Source of the DNA: Clostridia bacterium
Lineage (GTDB): Bacteria; Bacillota; Clostridia; Oscillospirales; Acutalibacteraceae
Length of the DNA: 44,168 nt
Direction of reading: 5' to 3'
NCBI GenBank assembly: GCA_017512465.1
Contig: JAFWGH010000155.1
Coordinates: 1-44,168, forward strand
The notes beneath the pieces were generated by a model. That model did not search any database. It was given only the letters and a program-made list of their open reading frames with translations, and had not been told where the DNA came from. The position numbers were made by a program, and so were the translations under genes. Within the stretch, counting starts at the first letter, position 1. Every line of letters begins with the position of its first letter. Below are positions 31,135 to 38,184 of this stretch, piece by piece.

Positions 31135-32970
31135 ATGGAAAAGAGTAACACAAAAAAGAATCTGCACATTTTCTTTTGGATCATTACCGGCTTTACGGCT
31201 CTTGTCTATTTTGCCATTTTGGAGCTTTCCAAAAACACACTTTTAGGGTGGGCATTGGCACTGCTTGCCATTGCAGGGCTCATTGTTTGCGAAGTGAAGT
31301 TTTTGAAAGGAAAAAAGAAACTCGTGCATATGGGGCTTTGGGCAGCACTGGTCGCGGTGTTTGCCGTTATCAGCCTTGTGTCCGCACCGCCTTTCAAAAG
31401 GGTGCCGGCGGTGGATGTGAAGCAACCGGAGCAAACACAAATTGCGCAAACGGCTTACGGTGATGTGCAAGGGGTTTGCAACGCCGATAAAAGCGTGGAG
31501 GTTTTTGCCGGCATTCCTTATGCGAAGCCGCCGGTGGGCGAGTTGCGTTGGAAAGCACCGGTGGAGCCGGAAAAGTGGAATGATGTTTTGGCGTGTGACC
31601 ATTTTGCGCCAATGTCCATGCAAAGCCGCGATAGCGAATTGATGAATTCTTTAACACAAATTGTAGGTTACAATAACTACAAAATCTCTCTTTCCGATAA
31701 TTACCGCGAGGCAGTCAGTGAGGATTCTTTGTATTTGAATGTGTTTAAACCGGCAGGCGATATTTCCGATGCGCCTGTATTGGTCTTCATTCACGGCGGT
31801 TCTCTCACCACAGGGCAGTCCTCTTTTAGTGAATACCGCGGTGAGGATTTAGCGAAGCAGGGTATTGTTTTTGTTTCGATTACCTACCGCTTAGGCGTGT
31901 TTGGTTACTACGCAAATGAGCAGTTGCAGGCAGAGTCGCCCGAAGGCACCACCGGTAACTACGGTTTGCTCGACCAAATTCAGGCACTCAAGTGGGTACA
32001 AAAAAATATTGCCGCCTTTGGCGGTGACCCGCAAAAGGTGACGGTTGCGGGTGAGTCTGCCGGTTCCTCAAGCGTGAATGCGCTGTGCGTTTCTCCGCTT
32101 GCGAAGGGACTTTTCCGCTATGCCATTGCGGAAAGCAGCGGCATTGCAGCGAAAAAACCTTTCCACACCTTTCGCTCCTTTGAAGAAGCAAAGCAAACCG
32201 GCAGCGATATTATGAAAGAATTCGGCTGCGAAACCATAGAGCAGCTGCGCGATATTCCTGCCAAAGAATTGGTAAAAACGCAGCATGAAAACTCTGCCAT
32301 GACGGTGGATGGCTATGCGATTGCCGAACAGCCGTACCTCACTTATGAAAAGGGGAACAACAATGAAACCGCGCTTTTAAACGGCTTTAATGCACACGAA
32401 GCAGATGTTTTTAATTTCATGCAAAAGGTGGAGCAGGCGGACTATGCAGAAGCTCTGCAAAAACTCTTCCCGGCAGGAAATGCCGCCGATGAAGCGCTAA
32501 AGCAGTTCCCTTATGACAGCAAACAGCCCGAATATGCCCTTGCCGTGGATATGGGCGGAGAAGCAAAGGGAACCTATAATTATATTTTAAGCGGTGCCTG
32601 GTTTGCCTATTCGCACTACCGCTGGTCGGAATATATGGCAGGGCAGGAAAAGCCTGTTTACTTATACTGTTTTACAAAGAATAATCGCTCTCTGCGCGCC
32701 TACCACGGCGGAGAAATGCCTTATGCTTACGGCAACTTGTGGCGCCACGCGTGGCTCTATGATGAAAGTGATTTGGCGCTGAGCGAAACCATGCAGCACT
32801 ACTGGGTGAATTTTGTAAAAACCGGTAACCCGAATGGGGGAGGACTCCCTGCATGGGAGCAATATTCCCGCGGCAAGGTGTTGGAATTGGGCGAGAATGT
32901 GGCAATGGCGCAGGATATGTATAACGACCTGTACCCGATTATTGATGACTACCAAAATGCCGCCGAATAA
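31135..32970 (+). CDS. Membrane-anchored type-B carboxylesterase
   Basis: A 611-aa protein starting at MEKSNTKKN, with GGAGG 6 bases upstream; an earlier in-frame start has none. Residues 1-90 hold three membrane helices (about 11-30, 36-52, 64-84), an unusual N-terminal extension. From about 100 the carboxylesterase-B fold begins: FAGIPYAKPPVGELRW, SEDSLYLNV, oxyanion HGGS at 220-223, and nucleophile Ser308 in GESAGSSS. The C-terminal catalytic histidine lies in AYHGGEMPYAYG, the usual place. Relatives hydrolyse p-nitrobenzyl and other esters. Being tethered to the membrane, it may act outside the cell. Confidence 0.9.
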   Translation: MEKSNTKKNLHIFFWIITGFTALVYFAILELSKNTLLGWALALLAIAGLIVCEVKFLKGKKKLVHMGLWAALVAVFAVISLVSAPPFKRVPAVDVKQPEQTQIAQTAYGDVQGVCNADKSVEVFAGIPYAKPPVGELRWKAPVEPEKWNDVLACDHFAPMSMQSRDSELMNSLTQIVGYNNYKISLSDNYREAVSEDSLYLNVFKPAGDISDAPVLVFIHGGSLTTGQSSFSEYRGEDLAKQGIVFVSITYRLGVFGYYANEQLQAESPEGTTGNYGLLDQIQALKWVQKNIAAFGGDPQKVTVAGESAGSSSVNALCVSPLAKGLFRYAIAESSGIAAKKPFHTFRSFEEAKQTGSDIMKEFGCETIEQLRDIPAKELVKTQHENSAMTVDGYAIAEQPYLTYEKGNNNETALLNGFNAHEADVFNFMQKVEQADYAEALQKLFPAGNAADEALKQFPYDSKQPEYALAVDMGGEAKGTYNYILSGAWFAYSHYRWSEYMAGQEKPVYLYCFTKNNRSLRAYHGGEMPYAYGNLWRHAWLYDESDLALSETMQHYWVNFVKTGNPNGGGLPAWEQYSRGKVLELGENVAMAQDMYNDLYPIIDDYQNAAE

Positions 32971-33030
32971 TTCATAAAAAGAACGGCAAGCGCAGCGGTG
33001 AGTGGGAGGTGTTCGTGGAAATTTCATGAA

Positions 33031-33095
33031 ACAGCACAAAAGAATTAGATTATGTGACATAATAAAACCCGCCGACAGGGGAGCCTGTCGGCGGT
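33031..33095. repeat. 65-bp repeat with terminator, copy 1 (copy 2 at 33827-33892)
   Basis: The two copies share ATTAGATTATGTGACATAAT and the hairpin CCGCCGACAGG-gggag-CCTGTCGGCGG, almost without difference. In each case the hairpin lies just downstream of a minus-strand gene. Confidence 0.8.
33069..33094 (-). terminator. Intrinsic terminator of the DUF6933-like gene
   Basis: CCGCCGACAGG pairs with CCTGTCGGCGG; on the minus strand it is followed by GTTTTATT. Confidence 0.85.
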
Positions 33096-33108
33096 GAATT
33101 ATATTTGC

Positions 33109-33690
33109 TTAATCTGAATAGTGTTCCATAATTAATTGCTTGAAATATTCTCCGGGATAAACATATTCTTTCCTGCCATTAATAGCTACAGTGGTTAAAT
33201 TATCAAAATTGGCATCATAATTCAATTGGTGAGTGTTGAGAATACCGCCTTCAATGTAATCAGATAAGCGATACCCGTCACAAGCAAAATCCGTAACGGC
33301 ATGGTTGACAGTTGCAATTGCACTCTTATTCTTTAATGGCGCAAATAAGCAAAGAGGGATATCCGTCATGTATTTTTCAAGATACGGTTGTATTTGCTCG
33401 TCATTTTCAAAAAGGTATTGAATATAGTGAGCGACATAGTTGCCGATTTCAGTCAAATCATTCACTTTGATATCAACCAAGAAAATGGTTAGCTTCGTTG
33501 CGAAATTGACACACGCAATGCATTTTTTTCTGTCGAAATAGAATAATTTAAGTGCCCACTCTTTATATGGGTCACCTTTTTGGTGTTCAAAAAGAGACAT
33601 TACAAAATCTCTTGCCGTTTCATCACTGAACTCATGCGGTTCTTTAATTTTATATCTTTCAAAAGTCTTTTTCGTTGCATAAAAAATCAT
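33109..33690 (-). CDS. DUF6933-like protein
   Basis: A 193-aa protein, no signal or membrane helix. The pattern MIFYATKKTFERYKI at the start and LKLFYFDRKKCIACVNFATK with FLVDIKVNDL in the middle resembles a Firmicutes family annotated DUF6933. The C-terminal part (LNYDANFDNLTTVAINGR) is less familiar. Function unknown. GAGGTAA precedes the ATG. It is monocistronic, flanked by copies of the terminator repeat. Confidence 0.6.
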   Translation of the reverse strand: MIFYATKKTFERYKIKEPHEFSDETARDFVMSLFEHQKGDPYKEWALKLFYFDRKKCIACVNFATKLTIFLVDIKVNDLTEIGNYVAHYIQYLFENDEQIQPYLEKYMTDIPLCLFAPLKNKSAIATVNHAVTDFACDGYRLSDYIEGGILNTHQLNYDANFDNLTTVAINGRKEYVYPGEYFKQLIMEHYSD

Positions 33691-33782
33691 TTTATTACCT
33701 CAATGAATTTTTTGTTTTTTTTGCTGCCACATTGTTCTCCGAAAACAGATGAATCTTTGATTCATCTACAGCCTTGTGAGGC

Positions 33783-33816
33783 TATTATACTACAACCCAA
33801 AAGCAAAGGCAAACAG
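33783..33816. repeat. 33-bp direct repeat (also at 35771-35803)
   Basis: ATTATACTACAACC followed by AAAGCAAAGGCAAACAG-type sequence occurs at both places with a few differences. Each lies just upstream of a minus-strand terminator hairpin of the CCGCCGACAG family. Confidence 0.65.
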
Positions 33817-33865
33817 GTGATGAAAAACAGTGCAAAAGATATTAGATTATGTGACATAATAAAAC

Positions 33866-33891
33866 CCGCCGACAGGGGAGCCTGTCGGCGG
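33866..33891 (-). terminator. Intrinsic terminator of the acetyltransferase operon
   Basis: Same CCGCCGACAGG/CCTGTCGGCGG hairpin as at 33069, followed by GTTTTATT on the minus strand. Confidence 0.85.
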
Positions 33892-33905
33892 TTGCGTTTT
33901 TCTGT

Positions 33906-34397
33906 TTAGTCTTTTTCGGTGAGTTCTATGTAATAGGGGCAAATGTTTTCATAGTGACCGTCTTTCATCCTAAAGCCGGCGGGAATCACGCCTAATTGGT
34001 GAAAGCCGATGCGCTCATACAAATGCCTTGCGTGAATATTGCTTTCCACCACTGCGTTAAATTGCAAAATTCTAAAGCCCAGCCGCTTTGCGTTTTCAAT
34101 ACAGTCGAGCACTAATTTTTCGCCGATGTGTTGCCCGCGGCACGAAGCGCTCACGGCATAACTCGCGTTGCAGATGTGAGCGCATCTGCCGACATTGTTG
34201 GGGTGTAAAATATATAAGCCGACAATATCACCGCCATTCTCAGCCACACCGCAATAGCTCTGCAAAGCAAAAAATGCCGCGCCTGTTTCGGCAGTGAGCA
34301 ATTCTTCCTGCGGGAAGGCGATACCTTCTGCCACAACCTCGTTCCATAAAGCAATCATTGCCGCTAAATCAGCTTGCGTATATTCTCTTATTATCAA
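33906..34397 (-). CDS. GNAT family N-acetyltransferase
   Basis: A 163-aa enzyme. The best start is TTG at 34395-34397, because GGAGG sits 8 bases upstream and the nearby ATG is out of frame. Acetyl-CoA loop VSASCRGQHIGEKLVLDCI, then LQFNAVVESNIHARHLYERIGF, the standard C-terminal block; the closest described type is the phosphinothricin/streptothricin-like GNAT group. Third gene of a unit with a Vat-like and a CAT-like acetyltransferase, which supports a drug- or metabolite-modifying role. Confidence 0.85.
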   Translation of the reverse strand: MIIREYTQADLAAMIALWNEVVAEGIAFPQEELLTAETGAAFFALQSYCGVAENGGDIVGLYILHPNNVGRCAHICNASYAVSASCRGQHIGEKLVLDCIENAKRLGFRILQFNAVVESNIHARHLYERIGFHQLGVIPAGFRMKDGHYENICPYYIELTEKD

Positions 34398-34420
34398 ATG
34401 TTCATCCTCCGTGCAAAGCG

Positions 34421-35062
34421 CTATTTCAAACGCTTTACCAGTTCTTTTTTCACTTTTTTTACATCGTCACTCGTTAAAAGGGGAATGAGCGCATTGATTT
34501 GCTCAATGCTTTTGTCCCACCATTTGAATGAAAGCAATACATCAATCATCTCATTATCAAAGCGCTTGCGTATTACCTTTGCAGGATTGCCTACCACGAT
34601 CGTGTAGGGTTCCACATCGCTGCCAACCACGCTTTGCGCGCCGATAATCGCACCGTCACCGATATGTACACCGGGAAGAATAACGGCGTTTTGCCCTATC
34701 CAAACATCGTTGCCGATAACGGTGTCCCCCTTTAGCGGCAAGTTTGAAGTTGCAGGTGCATCCATATCCCACCCTTCCAGCGTATAGAATGGGAAGGTGG
34801 TGACAGCGTTCATTTGGTGGTTTGCACCGTTCATTATAAATTCAACTCCCGAAGCAATCTGGCAGAACTTACCGATTATCAGTTTGTCACCGTTCCATTC
34901 GTAAAGGTGAGTAACGTGGCTCTCAAACTCCCTGTCGGTAATATAAGTGAAATCGCCGACAAGGATATTCGGATTTTGAATAGTTGGCTTAACATATATT
35001 TCCTTATCATATCCTGCAATCGGATGAATGGTATTAGGATTTGGCATTTTTGTATCTTTCAT
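34421..35062 (-). CDS. Vat/XAT-type xenobiotic acetyltransferase (left-handed beta-helix)
   Basis: A 213-aa protein of the xenobiotic acetyltransferase (CatB/Vat) family. [15 protein letters not shown] and [30 protein letters not shown] are diagnostic; the histidine in NGANHQM is the catalytic base. Hexapeptide turns follow ([48 protein letters not shown]). Vat enzymes acetylate streptogramin A, CatB chloramphenicol. Middle gene of the three-acetyltransferase unit; 23 bases before the GNAT and 30 after the CAT-like gene. Confidence 0.9.
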   Translation of the reverse strand: MKDTKMPNPNTIHPIAGYDKEIYVKPTIQNPNILVGDFTYITDREFESHVTHLYEWNGDKLIIGKFCQIASGVEFIMNGANHQMNAVTTFPFYTLEGWDMDAPATSNLPLKGDTVIGNDVWIGQNAVILPGVHIGDGAIIGAQSVVGSDVEPYTIVVGNPAKVIRKRFDNEMIDVLLSFKWWDKSIEQINALIPLLTSDDVKKVKKELVKRLK

Positions 35063-35092
35063 CTTTTTTCCTCATTTAATCGGCATTTTTTA

Positions 35093-35734
35093 TTACCGGT
35101 TTGCAAACAGTTTTATTTCCTGCTCCAAGAGGCGAAACACATTTGCGACTAAAAACCCATCCGCAATCGCATGATTGAGGCGGACAGTGACAGGCATCAT
35201 CAGCCTGCCGTTTTCCTCTCGGTATTTACCCCAATTGATAATCGGCGCAAAAAAGAGGTAACCGTCCGGTAACTCTATATTTAGTGAATCATATGAAAGC
35301 CATGATATATAAGAAGCATCAAACCAGTTGGGGTGATTTGGCATATCCAATAAGTAATCTCTTGTTTGTTTCGCCGTTTCAACATCCTGTAAAGCGTTAT
35401 GATAAAACCTGTCATAATCATCATAGTATTTTGAGTATACGGGAGTGCAGGTTTGCGTATCTTCATGAAAAACATACTGTGTGGGATGAATGACATCATA
35501 ACAGATTAATTCGTCCGTGTACCCCATCCTGTAATCTTCGCGGGAATTAAGCACTTTTGATAAGATATAAAGAAAGTTGATATAAAATTTTGTTTCTGTC
35601 TGTTTTGAATAGCGCACAAGGTCTGTAACATCAATTCTCGCCGTCATAGAAGTGGAACATTTGCAATCCTCTGTAAAATGGCGAAACACGCCTTTTCGGT
35701 AGTACTGCTCTTTATCAATTATTTTATAGTTCAT
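35093..35734 (-). CDS. Chloramphenicol acetyltransferase-like protein
   Basis: A 213-aa protein starting at MNYKIIDKEQYYRK, where GAGG precedes the ATG; an upstream in-frame start lacks one. The CAT fold is recognisable throughout: FRHFTEDCKCSTSMTARID, the tyrosine-rich TCTPVYSKYYDDYDRFYHN, and the active site VRLNHAIADGFLVANV with His and Asp of the HxxxDG motif. Canonical CAT has HHAVCDGFH; the first H is N here, as in many clostridial relatives. First gene of a unit with Vat- and GNAT-type enzymes. Chloramphenicol resistance is likely but not proven by sequence. Confidence 0.88.
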   Translation of the reverse strand: MNYKIIDKEQYYRKGVFRHFTEDCKCSTSMTARIDVTDLVRYSKQTETKFYINFLYILSKVLNSREDYRMGYTDELICYDVIHPTQYVFHEDTQTCTPVYSKYYDDYDRFYHNALQDVETAKQTRDYLLDMPNHPNWFDASYISWLSYDSLNIELPDGYLFFAPIINWGKYREENGRLMMPVTVRLNHAIADGFLVANVFRLLEQEIKLFANR

Positions 35735-35820
35735 TGGAATCATCCTCACGAGTTTTGATTTGTTGCATTTATTATACTACAACCAAAGCGCAAAGGCAAA
35801 CAGCAAAGAATAAGATAAAT

Positions 35821-35851
35821 AACCGCCGACAGATGAAGCCTGTCGGCGGTT
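35821..35851 (-). terminator. Intrinsic terminator of the second zinc-ribbon gene
   Basis: AACCGCCGACAG pairs with CTGTCGGCGGTT, followed on the minus strand by ATTTAT. Same family as the hairpins at 33069 and 33866. Confidence 0.8.
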
Positions 35852-35866
35852 AGGGTTTGTGATTAT

Positions 35867-36163
35867 TTAAGCAAGGGGAGAGCCGCAGAATTCGCAAAAT
35901 TTGCCGCTGCCTGCGGGTGCACCGCAGTTGCCGCAGAATTTCGGTTTTTTTGTCGCAGCGGGTGTGATACCTGCTGCTATTTTGGCACCTTCATCTAATA
36001 ATTTTTGCATCTTAACCGCATCGTCTTGTATGGCTTGTTGCGCCCGTGCTTGCGCCTGCGCGCGCTCTTCGGGTGTCATCTTTTCCAATTGCTCTTGGAT
36101 TTCCCGCTGCATCCTTTCAATCTCTTTTTGCATTTGCTCTTGTGTCATATTCAAATTATCCAT
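35867..36163 (-). CDS. Small coiled-coil/zinc-ribbon protein, paralogue 2
   Basis: A 98-aa protein starting at MDNLNMTQEQM with AAGGAG upstream. A long charged helix (QKEIERMQREIQEQLEKMTP) precedes a zinc ribbon FCGNCGAPAGSGKFCEFCG. It has the same length, start and layout as the gene at 28702-28998, so the pair arose by duplication. Function unknown. Terminated by the hairpin at 35821-35851. Confidence 0.78.
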   Translation of the reverse strand: MDNLNMTQEQMQKEIERMQREIQEQLEKMTPEERAQAQARAQQAIQDDAVKMQKLLDEGAKIAAGITPAATKKPKFCGNCGAPAGSGKFCEFCGSPLA

Positions 36164-36287
36164 ACCATTTCTCCTTTTTGATGATACCGCCGCGATAGTC
36201 CTCACCGGTGGTTACAGTAAGCATCACAGTGTATTTTCTGCTGTTTTGAAAAATTTACCGCAATTATTTTTACTTTGACAGATGCGG

Positions 36288-36836
36288 TTATTTGATTTCG
36301 TATTTCTTCTCGGGAATTGTCCACCAGCAGGAGACAAGCGCCACGATAATGAACGCCGCAATCGGGCAAAAGCCGCCAAACATTGCCGCTGCAAAGTAGG
36401 TGATGAGGCTGATTATGTTGCGCGCACCGGGTTTGAACTTTTTGCCGTTTTCGTGCGCTATGAGCACCGCCATCAGGTGGAAGGCAACGCATGCCAGCGC
36501 CATATCCGCAAAGTAGACAGACAGCGGCGCCCAAGAAGTCGGGTAAGTGCCGACCCAAGCGGTGGCAAAGGGGATAAAGGACATTACAAACATCCACGCA
36601 ATATTGCACCACAGTATTTTTACATTGATTTGTCCCGCCTTTTGAAAGAGCAGGTGGTGGTTAACCCAGTAAATGGCAATAAACAGGAAACTGATAAAGT
36701 AGGTGAGCAGGGTGGGACCGAGCGCCAAAAAGTCTTTGAGCCCGTCGCTGACCGGCTGCTTGAGTTCCAAAACCATAATGGTGATGATAATGGCGAGCAC
36801 ACCATCGCTAAACGCTTCTAATCGATTTTTTTCCAT
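36288..36836 (-). CDS. TMEM175-family potassium channel subunit (DUF1211)
   Basis: A 182-aa protein with six helices. The N-terminus RLEAFSDGVLAIIITIMVLEL is the family signature; the FSDG motif lines the pore of bacterial and lysosomal TMEM175 channels. Bacterial members have one six-helix repeat and assemble as tetramers conducting K+. AGGGAGG lies upstream of the ATG. The terminator at 36894-36922 separates it from the small ORF upstream. Confidence 0.92.
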   Translation of the reverse strand: MEKNRLEAFSDGVLAIIITIMVLELKQPVSDGLKDFLALGPTLLTYFISFLFIAIYWVNHHLLFQKAGQINVKILWCNIAWMFVMSFIPFATAWVGTYPTSWAPLSVYFADMALACVAFHLMAVLIAHENGKKFKPGARNIISLITYFAAAMFGGFCPIAAFIIVALVSCWWTIPEKKYEIK

Positions 36837-36893
36837 AATGCCTCCCTTTTTTTGTTCTATTCACATTATATCTGTTTTTCCGTTGCTTGTCAA

Positions 36894-36922
36894 AAAGCGG
36901 CGAGCTATCAGCTCGCCGCTTT
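36894..36922 (-). terminator. Intrinsic terminator downstream of the 45-aa ORF
   Basis: AAAGCGGCGAGCT pairs perfectly with AGCTCGCCGCTTT; TTTTTGAC follows on the minus strand. Confidence 0.85.
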
Positions 36923-37005
36923 GTAGAAACAACTTTTCCACTAATTAACTTGAAAAATGAAAAAATATGGATATAATAAGGCACTTCAATGCATTTTTTG
37001 TTTCT

Positions 37006-37143
37006 TCATTTCACTATTTCTTTATACACCCGCACTGTTTTGACTAACGCCAGTGCGGCGACTGCCACATATGTGGCAGTGTGCAGGGCGTTTGCCACGC
37101 GAATGGCGGTGAGATATTTATTAAAATTTGGTAGTTTGTTCAT
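37006..37143 (-). CDS. 45-aa ORF with predicted membrane helix
   Basis: Reads MNKLPNFNKYLTAIRVANAL followed by HTATYVAVAALALVKTVRVY and KEIVK. AAGGA stands 9 bases before the ATG. The middle is hydrophobic (about residues 22-37) and may be a single membrane helix. The coding DNA contains a perfect 20-bp palindrome (37061-37080) and the inverted pair CGCACTG/CAGTGCG (37031-37058), so it may also function as structured RNA. It ends at the terminator at 36894. Too short to classify. Confidence 0.55.
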   Translation of the reverse strand: MNKLPNFNKYLTAIRVANALHTATYVAVAALALVKTVRVYKEIVK

Positions 37144-37250
37144 AATATCAATCCTTTATATAGTGTGAAGAGTGGAGAGCGGAGAGTGAAGTTGTGGGGT
37201 GGTGTCGTTTGCGGCACATTTTAATGCAACACAAAGTGTTGCCACCTTTA

Positions 37251-37297
37251 ATTCCGCATTCCGCATTCCGCATTTGAAGCGAAGTTACTTCGCTTCC
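37251..37297. repeat. Triple heptamer plus hairpin at the spoVAD remnant stop
   Basis: ATTCCGC occurs three times in tandem at about 37252-37272, followed by GAAGCGAAGT-t-ACTTCGCTTC, which spans the stop codon of the spoVAD remnant. The hairpin has no T run. Confidence 0.6.
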
Positions 37298-37761
37298 AAA
37301 ATGACCGCGTGAGCGACTGCGGGTATGGTTCTGCCTTGTTTAACCGTGGCTGCCGAGAGCAGGGCACCGGTGGGTACAAAGAGTATCCTTTTCAGGTCGC
37401 CTGCGGCGAGCGCGCCCAAGAAGTGGGCGCAGAGCATGGAGGCGCAACACCCTGCGCCGGAGCCGCCGCCATGCACATCTTGCGCTTCGCGCGCAAAAAT
37501 AAGCTTGCCGCAATCATCGTGAAGCGGCTGAATATCCAAGTGATATTCGCGCTCCAGATATTTGTAGAGAATATCACTGCCGATATGCCCGAGGTCACCG
37601 GTAACAATGCGGTCAAAATCGCTCAAATCACCCTTTAAATCATCCACAACGCCGGCAATGGTGTGCGCCGCGGCAGGTGCCATTGTCAAGGTTAGAACAA
37701 TGAACTGTGATTTTGACCAAATAAAAAAGCCACCAATTGTTAAAGTCGCACAATTTTCCAC
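37285..37761 (-). pseudogene. spoVAD: Truncated stage V sporulation protein AD (C-terminal part)
   Basis: About 135 residues match the C-terminal third of SpoVAD, a thiolase-fold protein of the SpoVA channel that moves dipicolinic acid into and out of spores: TMAPAAAHTIAGVV, FDRIVTGDLGHIGSDI, AQDVHGGGSGAGCCASM and FVPTGALLSAATVKQG. Full SpoVAD is about 340 aa; here the match begins near 37692 and the preceding 20 residues are unrelated. The only start is a weakly supported GTG. No spoVAC or spoVAE neighbour is present, so this is a fragment left by a rearrangement, with the intact copy presumably elsewhere. Confidence 0.75.
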
Positions 37762-38184
37762 GTTTTTCCAAGATTTATCATAAAATTTTTTCGATGAATT
37801 TACGCAAATATGTATCTAATACCAACCATGGCAGGGTTACAGCTTTGTAACTATTTTGTGCAATACACACAATTAAATGGCAATTTTTTATAGCAATATA
37901 AACAACAAAAACTGCTGAAATTTGCCGTTTTTACTCTGATTTTAGCGAAAAAGTTTACGTCTATTTTTATAAAGGTTACAGCACATCATGAATGTTGAAC
38001 CAAAAATCAAAAATGGCGTAGGTATAGGGAAAACGCGGGGTTTTAAAAATTGGGAATTGCCAAAAAACTGCCAAAAAACGACTACGTCGCATTTTTTGAC
38101 CTATTTTTTTGGATGAAAAACTGCTATGCGGGTTGGATGATAAAAGAGGAATTATCCTTTTTTAGGAAGCAAAGTATATTTACT
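37762..38184. other. AT-rich non-coding boundary stretch
   Basis: No gene found on either strand: only short ORFs without ribosome sites. AT-richness rises here, marking the edge between the spoVAD fragment and the accessory genes to the right. It is a likely recombination boundary. Confidence 0.45.

Noticed and set aside
36202-36821. ORFs of 136 and 179 codons over the TMEM175-type gene
   Set aside because: Shadows of the real minus-strand gene, without ribosome sites or recognisable domains.
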